Below, piece by piece: positions 1 through 7,103 of a DNA stretch of 52,461 nt. A model generated the notes under the pieces. It worked only from the letters and a program-made list of their open reading frames with translations, made no database searches and had not been told where the DNA came from. A program made the position numbers and the translations under genes. This DNA is from a virus. Position 1 is the stretch's first letter. Every line of letters starts with the position of its first letter. The DNA is taken from positions 1-52,461 of the IMG/VR virus record IMGVR_UViG_3300008261_000093. The stretch is one strand, 5' to 3'.

Positions 1-89
1 GAGTCCTCCCCGGTCTTTTCGCCATTAATATCGGCCACAATACGGTCTGCTTCTTCCAGCTGTTGCTGGACTGCCTTTGGCAATGCCAT
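1..89 (-). CDS. Scaffold-like protein, N-terminal fragment
   Basis: Only the first 29 codons are present; the gene runs off the left edge. It starts at an ATG at 89 with an AAAGGAG Shine-Dalgarno 6 bases upstream. The visible peptide begins MALPKAVQQQLEEADRIVAD and is acidic and helical. It lies downstream of the portal gene on the late strand, the usual place for a head scaffold or capsid-assembly protein. With the capsid end at the other window edge, this supports a scaffold-capsid junction split by the window boundary. The role is inferred from position only. Confidence 0.5.
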   Translation of the reverse strand, partial: MALPKAVQQQLEEADRIVADINGEKTGED

Positions 90-131
90 TTCTATCTCCT
101 TTAGCTCCGACTCTCACGTACGCTCCGCTCT

Positions 132-164
132 TAACGGTCTGCGCAGGCTCGAATAACGGTCTGC
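132..164. repeat. 11-bp direct repeat pair before the scaffold gene
   Basis: TAACGGTCTGC occurs at 132-142 and again at 154-164, a 22-base period (two helical turns). It lies in the 91-base gap between the scaffold start and the gene ending at 181. It could be a protein-binding site or a local duplication. No hairpin or promoter consensus is obvious in the gap. Confidence 0.5.
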
Positions 165-180
165 TACTACGGTTTAAATA

Positions 181-423
181 CTAACCTTTACGATTAGCGC
201 TTAGTTTAGTGACTAACTCATTTGAGTTTTTGATATGGGCGAGTAAGTCCGCCAATATCCCGGCTTCACCTTGTAGCCGATAAATATGTTCTTGTTGTAT
301 AGTTCCTACAAGTTGTTCGAGGGTTCCGTTTCGGCTGTCCCTCAGCCATTCAACTAGTGGACCAAATTCTTCTGCTTGTAACCGTTGAAAACAACGAGCT
401 ACTCGCTCATCGAGTCTTTGCAT
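181..423 (-). CDS. Small conserved-type phage protein, unknown function
   Basis: 80 residues, predicted helical, with a core RLQAEEFGPLVEWLRDSR. Small acidic-helical proteins of this kind often lie between portal and scaffold genes in podovirus-like phages. No catalytic motif, signal peptide or membrane segment is seen. It follows the 427-618 gene by 3 bases, so the two are probably co-transcribed. Confidence 0.7.
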   Translation of the reverse strand: MQRLDERVARCFQRLQAEEFGPLVEWLRDSRNGTLEQLVGTIQQEHIYRLQGEAGILADLLAHIKNSNELVTKLSANRKG

Positions 424-426
424 TAC

Positions 427-618
427 TTACTTGCAGAGACCTTCAGTTTTTGCGGATTCTTGAGCGTACTCTTTACCGCCGCGCATGCCTAAAGCATCAT
501 TGTCGCCATCAGAACCACCTGCGCCCTGAGTAGCAGCACCTTTGCTCATGCCATCAGTCTTTGCAGACTCTTGGGCATATTCAGCACCGCGCTTTTCCAT
601 TGGGGAAATAGCTTTCAT
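427..618 (-). CDS. Small protein with an internal duplicated motif
   Basis: 63 residues. The segment EYAQESAKTDG near the N-terminus recurs almost exactly as EYAQESAKTEG near the C-terminus, separated by a glycine-rich, probably disordered linker. This looks like a short duplicated binding peptide. An AAGGAG-type Shine-Dalgarno precedes the ATG at 618, and a candidate promoter lies at 662-690. No enzymatic motif; function unknown. A capsid- or scaffold-associated peptide is possible given the neighbours. Confidence 0.65.
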   Translation of the reverse strand: MKAISPMEKRGAEYAQESAKTDGMSKGAATQGAGGSDGDNDALGMRGGKEYAQESAKTEGLCK

Positions 619-661
619 AAAAACTCCTTTTTGTCATCAGACAACTGTCTGACTTAGTTAC

Positions 662-690
662 TATTTACAACGTATATACTAAATTGTCAA
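662..690 (-). promoter_or_regulatory. Candidate sigma-70 promoter before the 427-618 gene
   Basis: On the minus strand a perfect -35 TTGACA (690-685) is followed after 17 bases by TAAATA (667-662). The -10 match is weak. It lies in the only gap between the portal gene and the small downstream gene. Confidence 0.4.
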
Positions 691-695
691 GTCTT

Positions 696-2813
696 TTACT
701 GCGAAAACCTATTTACTACTGGTGAACCATCCATCAAATTCTGACCGCCCGGTGCCGCTGGGGGTGTTCCGCCTGCCTGAGCCTGCCCGTTTTGCTGAGC
801 CATTTCTTGCGCCATCATAGCTTGTTGCTGCTGGGCAGCTTGTGCAGCTTTAGCTTTCATAATCTCAACTGAAGGGACAATCTTGTCCACGTTCATATCA
901 AGAGTCATGGCTGTCTGGCGTAGCAATTCTGCAATACCTTCCATACCAACAACCTGTTGAGCCGCTGGGCTATTTAGGGCAAGACCTAAGAATTCATTAC
1001 GACGCTGTTGAGCAGTCTCTTTTTCCATGATTGAAGATGCACCACGGGCAACAATATCTACATCGCCCTTTAGATCCGGATCGTCAGAGTAGCGCATATT
1101 GTAGTAATACAAACGGTCAATACATGGCTTAATAACGTGCTCATCAATATTTGAGATGACCTGTTTAATCGATTTACCAGCGTTGGTCATGAGCATACTC
1201 ATACCAGAAGCAGTTCTACCTGCCCCACCTGCGGGCGCACCGCCAGTCATATAGCGTGGAATACCTGTGTACTCATCAGCTAAAATTGCAAATCTTTCAT
1301 AAACTGCCATCAATTCATTTGCTTGTGAGTTTGGCTGATAGAAAGAAACTGGGGTCTGATTTGCACCTAATGGGTCAGCTGTAACTTGCCAAACCTTCCA
1401 GGGGTACAACTGAGTAATATTTTCGCCTTCAGGCAAACGATCTATGTTGTAGACAACTTGAGGCCCAGATGCCAAAGACATGTTATTAACAAGACTACGA
1501 GCAGCAGCGTTGCATACATCTTGAACGTCTCGACAGAGGTCGGCGACAGAGTTGCCCCAAAAAGCTCCTGGGACTTCTTCATACGAAGTTTTATAATATG
1601 GCTTACGACCGAGCGGATCGGGGTTAATAACGGCTTTAATAATCCATGTACCGATAAGCCATGCTTCAATAGGATACTCCGCCATAGGGTCGGGAACCTC
1701 TTCAGGAGACATTCCCCAATCAATAAGTAAACGGCCTTGCACTGAACCCCAAAATTGTAACGCATCAATTAACTCCGATGGGTTTTGGCCTGCAGCAGTT
1801 GTAGACTTGCCTTCTGCTGTTGCTCTAGTAAGGTCAACATAGATCCATTCGCGTAAGCCACCTTTTCCATAAGCTTCAAGAACTTGGCGTATGGCTCCAT
1901 CACTATAGCCGTCAACTCCAATAAGTTCGTGGAGGTCAGCCCTTGATAATTTGTGTCTTTCAATTAAATATCCGTCATTAATCGTTGAGGCATCAGGCGC
2001 AGGGTATAAGTTAAACGGACTTACTCGCTCCCACTCTAATGCTAAAGTTTTTTGAACTTGCAAATCATAGCCACCATTTGGTAACTTAACCCATTTTAAC
2101 TCAGGACGGTTACGAACAACAGGGCCCTTAAGAACTGCAGATGGGAATGTGACTAAGTCATCAATAAACTGAGCAAATGCTGTAGTCCACTGGCCTTCAA
2201 TCATCTGCTGATGCATTTTCTTTTCCATGCGCTTGGCAGTCTCTTCTGCAATCTCACCAAGCTGGCGGTATGCAGCGTCTTTAAGATCAAGCAGCATCTG
2301 ACGTACTTCGACATCAGTGGGATTCATCCCTGAACGCAACATCATCTCTAACTGCTGCTGAGCACGCATCATCAAGTCTTGGAGAATATCTGGTTCCATA
2401 TCTGGAATCGGACTTGGACGCAAGCTCCATGGTTTTTCTTCAGGAGTCGACATAACAACATCGCGCAGCCAGCTTGAAGCCGCACGGCACTTGTTTGAAG
2501 TCAACATCATGTAAATCGTTGAGCTGCCCTGCTCGCGTAGCTGAGCTAATTTGTCCGGATCATACTGACCACGGCGCTGGCGCACGGCTTTTAGCATTTG
2601 CTGTTCGACTGTGTACTCTTTTGCCATACGAGCGTACATCCACTTCTGCTTGATATACGCAGCAAGGTTTTGTACTACTGGGCTAGAGTTTGCAGTGACG
2701 GCTGCAGCACGCTCCTCTTCTTGGAGCTGCTTAATCGATTTGATTGGTACGATACCACCCACGGTCGTGTAACCGGGAGCAGTCGCGTTTGTGATATTCA
2801 ACGCAGCATCCAT
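696..2813 (-). CDS. Portal protein
   Basis: 705 residues, within the size range of P22-type and related podovirus portals. The portal forms the dodecameric ring at one capsid vertex through which DNA is packaged and ejected. The sequence has the mixed helical architecture of the family: a long helical insertion around residues 140-200 rich in M/Q/E, a central wing region, and a Gln/Ala-rich C-terminus (about 660-690) resembling a barrel or crown helix. It follows the large terminase directly, as in most tailed phages. I see no clear Shine-Dalgarno before the ATG at 2813. A promoter at 2841-2870 would give a leader of only about 20 bases. Confidence 0.88.
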   Translation of the reverse strand: MDAALNITNATAPGYTTVGGIVPIKSIKQLQEEERAAAVTANSSPVVQNLAAYIKQKWMYARMAKEYTVEQQMLKAVRQRRGQYDPDKLAQLREQGSSTIYMMLTSNKCRAASSWLRDVVMSTPEEKPWSLRPSPIPDMEPDILQDLMMRAQQQLEMMLRSGMNPTDVEVRQMLLDLKDAAYRQLGEIAEETAKRMEKKMHQQMIEGQWTTAFAQFIDDLVTFPSAVLKGPVVRNRPELKWVKLPNGGYDLQVQKTLALEWERVSPFNLYPAPDASTINDGYLIERHKLSRADLHELIGVDGYSDGAIRQVLEAYGKGGLREWIYVDLTRATAEGKSTTAAGQNPSELIDALQFWGSVQGRLLIDWGMSPEEVPDPMAEYPIEAWLIGTWIIKAVINPDPLGRKPYYKTSYEEVPGAFWGNSVADLCRDVQDVCNAAARSLVNNMSLASGPQVVYNIDRLPEGENITQLYPWKVWQVTADPLGANQTPVSFYQPNSQANELMAVYERFAILADEYTGIPRYMTGGAPAGGAGRTASGMSMLMTNAGKSIKQVISNIDEHVIKPCIDRLYYYNMRYSDDPDLKGDVDIVARGASSIMEKETAQQRRNEFLGLALNSPAAQQVVGMEGIAELLRQTAMTLDMNVDKIVPSVEIMKAKAAQAAQQQQAMMAQEMAQQNGQAQAGGTPPAAPGGQNLMDGSPVVNRFSQ

Positions 2814-2840
2814 AGACTATTTCGAAATGTCAATACTTGC

Positions 2841-2870
2841 TTTATAAGTTATAAACCATTGATCTGTCAA
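2841..2870 (-). promoter_or_regulatory. Candidate sigma-70 promoter for the portal gene
   Basis: Minus strand: consensus -35 TTGACA (2870-2865), 18-base spacer, -10 TATAAA (2846-2841), five of six matches. It fills the 60-base gap between the terminase stop and the portal start. Confidence 0.6.
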
Positions 2871-2873
2871 GCC

Positions 2874-4274
2874 CTAGTCCCAAATAAATGTAGTTTTTTC
2901 TACAACTTTGGCTTTTCTGGTTAACACACCACCTGTAATGTTGCCGTCTGCATGCAAACATGCGTACTGAAATGCGTCTGCAATGTGAGAGTAACTGTTT
3001 TTCTCCGGCTTGTCATCAGTATCGCCGTTATTTTTTATTTTATACCTATATCCGCCTCTTAGGGCATTTATTAGCTCTCGACAGCTCGGATCGATCAACA
3101 TTGCTGATTTTCCATCAACAATACGGGTAAGTAGGGCATCAACTGCAGAAAGACGAGCCACAACACTGTTTGATCTTGCTGGAATTACCCTAAATCCCTC
3201 TGCTTTTAGGATATCAAACACACTTCTTTCGTCTGTTTGAGCCCTCTGCTGACCTGCTGGATCACCAATAATTAGCACTGGCATCCCGGGAAACTTGTTT
3301 GATAACAAGGGTTTAAGCTTCTCCCGCACAAATCGTAAGGTCCCCATTCCGTCAGATACTAAATTTGCATAAGTCAAAAATCTTCCCTGCGGATCAACCT
3401 GCGATATTGTGCAGGCGGGGGTTAAACCGAAGTCCATTCCAATTACTAATGGGTTTGTAGACAATTTTATGTAGTTTAACTCTTTTTGAGCCACATGAAT
3501 ATCACGATCGAAAGCCCTAAACACAGGCTGTCCGGATAACGATTTACCAAACTGCGCGTTGATATATACATCAATCCAGTCTTCTGCTTTACCCTCTGCC
3601 AAATTCTCATAGTATCCGTCCGGTAGGAATTCCAGCCAATCTGCCTCTTGCGACAAACCGCTAGGTTGAAAAAAACATTCTGCATTGGCTGGTGGCTCAG
3701 AAAGATATGTTTCCCAAAAGGTATCCATATCCGGTGGGTTTGTCATCCCCCAGATGTGAGCATTAGAATCGCCGTTGTCATCGACACAGCCCACGCTGTT
3801 GTCCAACTTACTAGGGAAACGACCAAGACGGCCTTGAAGCGCGTTAAAGATGTCCGGGTTAATTTCTCGAAACTCATCCAGTATGCCAAAGCTAGCCTGT
3901 AAAGACAGTAAGCGCCTAACGTCATTAGAGTCATCGAGACCGCGAAAAAGAATTTCACACTCAACATCGTCAAACCTCAGAATAAATTTATATTCGGACT
4001 TAAGATAAGTCCCCGCCTGGCCGTCCGGATACCAGCGTAGTACATCAGGAATCGACGTGTCTCGCAGCTGCTCTCGTGTGTTACGTACCCAGATCGCTCG
4101 ACTTCTGCGGATTCCGTCCTTACATTTGGCCATTTTCTTGGCGTGATATGCAATTTTCATTATGCCCGCCGTGGTTTTTGTACTACCCACTGGCCCCACA
4201 ATCAATGAAATAAAGGCATCTGAGGTCAAAAACCCCTTAACCGACTCTGGCGGTGTGTACTGTAAATTACTCAT
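2874..4274 (-). CDS. Terminase large subunit (ATPase/nuclease)
   Basis: 466 residues from the ATG at 4274, chosen because GAGG lies just upstream; a TTG 9 bases earlier is less likely. This motor pumps DNA into the prohead and cuts the concatemer. Walker A-like GPVGSTKTT is at residues 27-35; Walker B FGILDEF has its acidic pair at D133-E134. The coupling-like segment WGMTNPPD follows near 175. The RNase H-fold nuclease begins with VIGMDFGLTP (D281), with further acidic residues in LIIGDPAG and the C-terminal SHIADAFQYA. The start overlaps the small-subunit stop by 8 bases, a typical coupled arrangement. Confidence 0.93.
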   Translation of the reverse strand: MSNLQYTPPESVKGFLTSDAFISLIVGPVGSTKTTAGIMKIAYHAKKMAKCKDGIRRSRAIWVRNTREQLRDTSIPDVLRWYPDGQAGTYLKSEYKFILRFDDVECEILFRGLDDSNDVRRLLSLQASFGILDEFREINPDIFNALQGRLGRFPSKLDNSVGCVDDNGDSNAHIWGMTNPPDMDTFWETYLSEPPANAECFFQPSGLSQEADWLEFLPDGYYENLAEGKAEDWIDVYINAQFGKSLSGQPVFRAFDRDIHVAQKELNYIKLSTNPLVIGMDFGLTPACTISQVDPQGRFLTYANLVSDGMGTLRFVREKLKPLLSNKFPGMPVLIIGDPAGQQRAQTDERSVFDILKAEGFRVIPARSNSVVARLSAVDALLTRIVDGKSAMLIDPSCRELINALRGGYRYKIKNNGDTDDKPEKNSYSHIADAFQYACLHADGNITGGVLTRKAKVVEKTTFIWD

Positions 4275-4779
4275 TATCCTCAAACGCCGGTTTGGCTTTT
4301 AGGTTTAATTTCGGGGGTTCAAATTCCACCTTTTCAACAGGTTCTACATCAATTACCTGCTTTTTCTGGCTGTCTTGCAAATTTATGGTTATAGAGAACC
4401 CTGGGCCACTAGCAACTTGTGCACTAGCCTTTGGCTCCATGTCTCCAAGTTTAGCACCAAGTTTTATAAACTCAAGCTTCTGCAGTAGCGTCGCATCATT
4501 TGACCGAGCAATTTTATACGCATCCTCGAATACATCTTCGGTCAGCGCCTTGGCCTTTATACGGAACGTAACCCCATTCTGCTCAAGCTCCGCCTTCTGT
4601 TTAGCAACAGCATCATTAAACGGCTTCCATGCCTGCATGGATTTCCAACGGATACCATCAAACCCATAACGTGACGCAACCTCCTCGGGATCTTCCATCC
4701 CGATCGCCATGGCCAGGATCATCTCCTGGGGTATATCAAGCGCTGGTGGCAGCTGTGTCGGTAGTAGTTCTTCGTCCAT
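4267..4779 (-). CDS. Probable terminase small subunit
   Basis: 170 residues from the ATG at 4779. It lies directly upstream of and overlapping the large terminase gene, where the DNA-recognition subunit normally sits. The N-terminal part (SRYGFDGIRWKSMQAWKPF) could be a helix-turn-helix. The middle (about 75-120) is helical, as in the oligomerisation core. The C-terminus is proline/lysine-rich and probably flexible, suitable for contacting the large subunit. There is no direct motif proof; the call rests on size, layout and position. Its start overlaps the ribbon-helix-helix gene by 44 bases. Confidence 0.65.
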   Translation of the reverse strand: MDEELLPTQLPPALDIPQEMILAMAIGMEDPEEVASRYGFDGIRWKSMQAWKPFNDAVAKQKAELEQNGVTFRIKAKALTEDVFEDAYKIARSNDATLLQKLEFIKLGAKLGDMEPKASAQVASGPGFSITINLQDSQKKQVIDVEPVEKVEFEPPKLNLKAKPAFEDNE

Positions 4780-4897
4780 CGAGGTAGTCAACTAAAGCTT
4801 GGCGGATTATTTCAGATACGGTAGTGTGGCGCTTTTCTGCTACAACTTTGAGTTCTTCCATAATCTTCTCAGGTAAGAAAAAGTTATGTCGCTTCAT
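4736..4897 (-). CDS. Ribbon-helix-helix DNA-binding protein (CopG/Arc type)
   Basis: 53 residues. The N-terminal pattern KRHNFFLPEKIMEEL (beta strand, then helix A), followed by RHTTVSEIIRQALVDYL (turn and helix B), is the classic ribbon-helix-helix layout. Such proteins bind DNA as dimers through the strand. The start ATG at 4897 overlaps the stop of the basic-protein gene (ATGA), and the end overlaps the probable small terminase by 44 bases. It could autoregulate this late unit or aid packaging-site recognition; both are inference. The Shine-Dalgarno is weak, so translation is probably coupled to the upstream gene. Confidence 0.75.
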   Translation of the reverse strand: MKRHNFFLPEKIMEELKVVAEKRHTTVSEIIRQALVDYLDGRRTTTDTAATSA

Positions 4898-5064
4898 TTT
4901 TTAACCACTTTCTTTACTACCTTTTTTGCCGCTGGCAATGCGGCCGCCCTACGCTCTTCTTTTTTGGGTCGAGCAGGCTTAGCTTGTTCTACGGGTTTTG
5001 CTACTGGGGTTTGGGCTTTAGGACGGAAATAGTCCATTAGTTTTTTCATCGCTTCGGTTACCAT
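4894..5064 (-). CDS. Small lysine/alanine/proline-rich basic protein
   Basis: 56 residues. After a short helical start (MVTEAMKKLMDYFRPKAQ) the rest is Lys/Ala/Pro-rich, like a histone H1 tail or other nucleic-acid-binding peptide. AAAGGAG lies 5-6 bases before the ATG at 5064. A very good promoter is just upstream at 5088-5115. The stop overlaps the next start by ATGA. Function unknown; DNA binding is inferred from charge only. Confidence 0.65.
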   Translation of the reverse strand: MVTEAMKKLMDYFRPKAQTPVAKPVEQAKPARPKKEERRAAALPAAKKVVKKVVKK

Positions 5065-5087
5065 GTTTTCTCCTTTGGTTTTTGTGA

Positions 5088-5115
5088 ATCATACATCATG
5101 TGTGGCTGTTGTCAA
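5088..5115 (-). promoter_or_regulatory. Strong candidate sigma-70 promoter for the terminase unit
   Basis: Minus strand: TTGACA (5115-5110), 16-base spacer, TATGAT (5093-5088, five of six). It overlaps the end of the HNH gene and precedes the basic protein, ribbon-helix-helix and terminase genes. Confidence 0.65.
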
Positions 5116-5491
5116 TACTATTTTTAGACTTCTTTTTTGATTTGGGTTTTTTGGAGTGGTGTTCAGCGTAGTGATGCTTTCTATGGCAATTTGCACACAA
5201 TACGATACATTTCTCTCGGATCTCTTTTATTGCCTGCCCAATCATCCCGTCATGGACTAGTTTAAAAACCTTTTTGTTCGAGGGGTCTCTGATTACGTGG
5301 TGAAAGTCTAATGCCGCTGGATGGTTTTCTGAACAATTGGTGCACTGCAATGTTTTCTTAAAGGCAAGCCATTCTTTACGAAGACGTGTTCTTCTTGCTT
5401 TTACAGCATCTTTAACCTTTTGCTTATGGTTTTCATAATGCCGACGCTGGGCTTCTAACCTTCTTGGGTCATTCGGATCTTTGTATGGCAT
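5096..5491 (-). CDS. HNH endonuclease
   Basis: 131 residues. CTNC (C50, C53) and a later Cys pair in CIVLCANCHRKHH (C99, C102) form the structural zinc site. LDFHHV (H64-H65) and the downstream N101/H106-H107 supply the beta-beta-alpha-metal nuclease residues. The N-terminus is strongly basic and the C-terminus is Lys-rich. HNH nucleases next to the terminase genes are common and, in several phages, are needed with terminase for DNA cleavage and packaging. A homing nuclease is the alternative, but nothing suggests a disrupted host gene here. The ATG at 5491 lies 6 bases after a promoter -10, so its transcript may be leaderless. Confidence 0.85.
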   Translation of the reverse strand: MPYKDPNDPRRLEAQRRHYENHKQKVKDAVKARRTRLRKEWLAFKKTLQCTNCSENHPAALDFHHVIRDPSNKKVFKLVHDGMIGQAIKEIREKCIVLCANCHRKHHYAEHHSKKPKSKKKSKNSIDNSHT

Positions 5492-5497
5492 GGCGTG

Positions 5498-5526
5498 AAT
5501 GTAATGGGTTGTATGTAGATTGTCAA
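5498..5526 (-). promoter_or_regulatory. Candidate late promoter before the HNH gene
   Basis: Minus strand: perfect TTGACA (5526-5521), 17-base spacer, TACATT (5503-5498, four of six). The expected transcription start falls at or next to the ATG at 5491. A 13-base palindrome sits two bases upstream of the -35. Confidence 0.55.
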
Positions 5527-5528
5527 TA

Positions 5529-5541
5529 TAGGGAAAACCCT
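5529..5541. promoter_or_regulatory. Palindromic site shared with 9992-10004
   Basis: The minus strand reads AGGGTTTTCCCTA, arms AGGG/CCCT around TTTT. The identical 13 bases occur on the plus strand at 9992-10004, downstream of the sigma region-4-like gene. Here the centre lies near -44 of the predicted late promoter, a position typical of activator sites. Function is inferred. Confidence 0.4.
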
Positions 5542-5848
5542 TAGGGGTGGGTGTCGATTTGGTGGGCTGCTAGCTGTGAATAAGAAAGCCGAAAAAGTCT
5601 CCACTTGCCACATCCTCGATTGTCGGCTTAACCACCCGTGTGTAGTGTACTTGAGTGTTGTGCAGATGCAACAGTGAGGTGTGAGTAACATATTTGTTAC
5701 GTTAAATACCTTTAGGTAATGTTTATATTACACAACTGTGTCTGTATAACGTGTGTATAGTCATATTTTTACCGGGCGCATTACGGCCAATACGTAAGCA
5801 TAGCCCCCGCCCCCCACCCCCTCTGGTCAGGGGGGTGTCCCCTTAGCC
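5542..5848. promoter_or_regulatory. Divergent control region with palindromes
   Basis: No convincing gene lies here. It holds two clean operator-like palindromes 11 bases apart: TACCT-TT-AGGTA (5707-5718) and ACACA-AC-TGTGT (5730-5741). A G/C hairpin ACCCCC/GGGGGT (5816-5836) lies just before the structured RNA. The stretch 5700-5770 is AT-rich and is the likely place for the start of rightward transcription, though I see no convincing -35/-10 pair there. A plausible-looking open frame at 5455-5691 has no family features and overlaps the HNH start and promoter. Confidence 0.5.
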
Positions 5849-6285
5849 CTCTGCCTATGGTGTAGGTCGCATCACTTAGTGTTGTGCCTATATCGCAGAG
5901 TATCGCTACGGGTTGGTCTATACCTGAGTATCCTTTAGACTATGGCGGGTAGGTTGTCCGTGCTGAATGTTGAGTCATTCTGATACTTAGTAAGCACAAT
6001 GGATTTGCCGAAACCATGCGGGAGAGTATCCGTGCAAAAGTGAGCAGAATACCGCTTACACACTAGAGCGAACCGCACCTGACCTAGTTGTCAGGATTAG
6101 GGTGGATTACCTGAGATAGCCGAAGTGCCTCAAGTAATATGCGTATCCCCCCTAAGTGTCGCAAACAATGGCAGACACAGGCACAGGGTTATGATGAGAT
6201 TCCTAGCCCTGACTGCAAAGTATCTAGGTCAAACCTCGGATACCCATAACAGTCAGGGTTTTTCCCCCTCGCAAGAGGGGTTTTT
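5849..6285 (+). ncRNA. Candidate large structured non-coding RNA
   Basis: About 437 bases with dense, mostly perfect stem potential and no convincing reading frame. Stems in order: CTCTGC 5849-5854 with GCAGAG 5895-5900, enclosing a GCAT/CAC hairpin with UUA loop; GTGCT 5960-5964 with AGCAC 5993-5997, enclosing GAATG/CATTC; CCTGAC 6078-6083 with GTCAGG 6090-6095; TTACCTGAG 6107-6115 with CTCAAGTAA 6129-6137 (one mismatch); GTGTC 6156-6160 with GACAC 6174-6178; CCCTGACTG 6207-6215 with CAGTCAGGG 6250-6258, enclosing GTATC/GATAC and AGGT/ACCT. It ends in an intrinsic terminator. Large ornate phage RNAs of unknown function (GOLLD, ROOL) are known, but I cannot show this belongs to either. It does not look like tmRNA, RNase P RNA or a group I intron. 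The 5' end is uncertain. Confidence 0.6.
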
Positions 6286-6287
6286 AT
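6265..6287 (+). terminator. Intrinsic terminator of the structured RNA
   Basis: CCCCTC-GCAA-GAGGGG stem (6265-6280) with a GNRA loop, followed by TTTTT. It ends the structured RNA and separates it from the first early gene. Confidence 0.85.
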
Positions 6288-6315
6288 CAAGTGCTTTAGC
6301 AATAGAGTGCTTGAT
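6286..6315. promoter_or_regulatory. Inverted repeat before the first early gene
   Basis: ATCAAG (6286-6291) and CTTGAT (6310-6315) form an inverted repeat. AGTGCTT also occurs twice in direct orientation within the stretch. It may be an operator; no clear -35/-10 pair is seen. Confidence 0.3.
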
Positions 6316-6342
6316 TCTGACTAACTAACTTAGGAGTAAATC

Positions 6343-6864
6343 ATGGCTCTACTTAACGCCAAAGACCTCGAATCAAAAATTGCAACAATCGGTAAAACTG
6401 CTGGTGAGTTGCAGTCTGAGATTCAAATCGCCGCTGTAAATGCAATCGGCTACTCTATCGAGCATGGTGATATTCGTTACGGGCAAAAGTTGTTTGATGT
6501 TTTGCCTACGGGTGTCCGTCGTGCTAGTTTGGTGGCTTTCCTTGAAAAGCATGGCAATTTCTGTTATCTCAAAGATGACAAGAAGTTTGCGTTTTACAAG
6601 GCTCAAGATTCCTACGATGAAGTTGCTTTATTGGCTACCTCGTGGGCTTCTGCTAAGGCTGAGAACATCACATCTGAGTATGATGTGCAGAAGATGTTTG
6701 ATAGCCTCATGAAACGCATCGAGTCCGCTATCAAGAAATCTGGTGATGGCTCGGTCAAGGTTCTCAACACACCCCTGTATGACTACCTACAAGAAGCACA
6801 AGACCGCTTCAATGTTGAAAAGAATTTCGTTCAACCTGATTCAGTCGAGCAAAAAGTAGCGTAA
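6343..6864 (+). CDS. Early protein of unknown function
   Basis: 173 residues, soluble and mostly helical. TAGGAG lies about 8 bases before the ATG. It is the first rightward gene and lies directly after the structured RNA and its terminator. A perfect palindrome that could end its transcript follows at 6876. I recognise no family or catalytic motif. Aromatic and charged residues around 85-105 (GNFCYLKDDKKFAFYKAQD) suggest a folded core. Its position next to the RNA makes it the best candidate for an RNA-associated protein, but that is speculation. Confidence 0.75.
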   Translation: MALLNAKDLESKIATIGKTAGELQSEIQIAAVNAIGYSIEHGDIRYGQKLFDVLPTGVRRASLVAFLEKHGNFCYLKDDKKFAFYKAQDSYDEVALLATSWASAKAENITSEYDVQKMFDSLMKRIESAIKKSGDGSVKVLNTPLYDYLQEAQDRFNVEKNFVQPDSVEQKVA

Positions 6865-6875
6865 TCTCGCACCCT

Positions 6876-6895
6876 GCACCCCCCTAGGGGGGTGC
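6876..6895. terminator. Perfect 20-base palindrome after the first early gene
   Basis: GCACCCCCC-TA-GGGGGGTGC, nine-base arms. It would form a very stable hairpin in RNA from either strand. The downstream tract (TCATCAAAT) is not a good U-run, so it may be a pause, RNA-stability or weak terminator element. Confidence 0.55.
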
Positions 6896-6929
6896 TCATC
6901 AAATCCACAACATTCATGGGAGTTATCTT

Positions 6930-7103
6930 ATGGGTTATGCCCTTCAATGTCTTAAGTTCGCTAATGCAGTTGTCCCCAAAGGTGCGTATGCCAACAAGTC
7001 GTATGCCAATAAACGGGATAACAAAAAACCATCTAGTGTAGAGATATACAAACCCAACGCATCGGGTGCATTAGAACTTGTAGTCCGTGTCAGCATTAAA
7101 TGA
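6930..7103 (+). CDS. Small basic protein with an internal repeat
   Basis: 57 residues from the ATG at 6930 with GGGAG about 6-8 bases upstream. The protein contains a short tandem repeat, AYANKSYANK, and is basic (Lys/Arg/Asn-rich). Family unknown. Its position between a hairpin and the octamer-repeat block could mean a DNA-binding role, which I cannot show. Confidence 0.5.
   Translation: MGYALQCLKFANAVVPKGAYANKSYANKRDNKKPSSVEIYKPNASGALELVVRVSIK

Noticed and set aside
5455-5691. Open frame of 78 codons on the minus strand across the HNH start
   Set aside because: It overlaps the HNH start and its promoter, has no ribosome site, and the peptide has no family features.
5849-6285. tmRNA, RNase P RNA or group I intron as the identity of the RNA
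   Set aside because: I see no tRNA-like end, no RNase P core motifs and no group I conserved core, so none of these is called.
6125-6328. Plus-strand open frame inside the structured RNA
   Set aside because: It has no ribosome site, crosses the terminator, and the peptide is not protein-like; the stems better explain the stretch.
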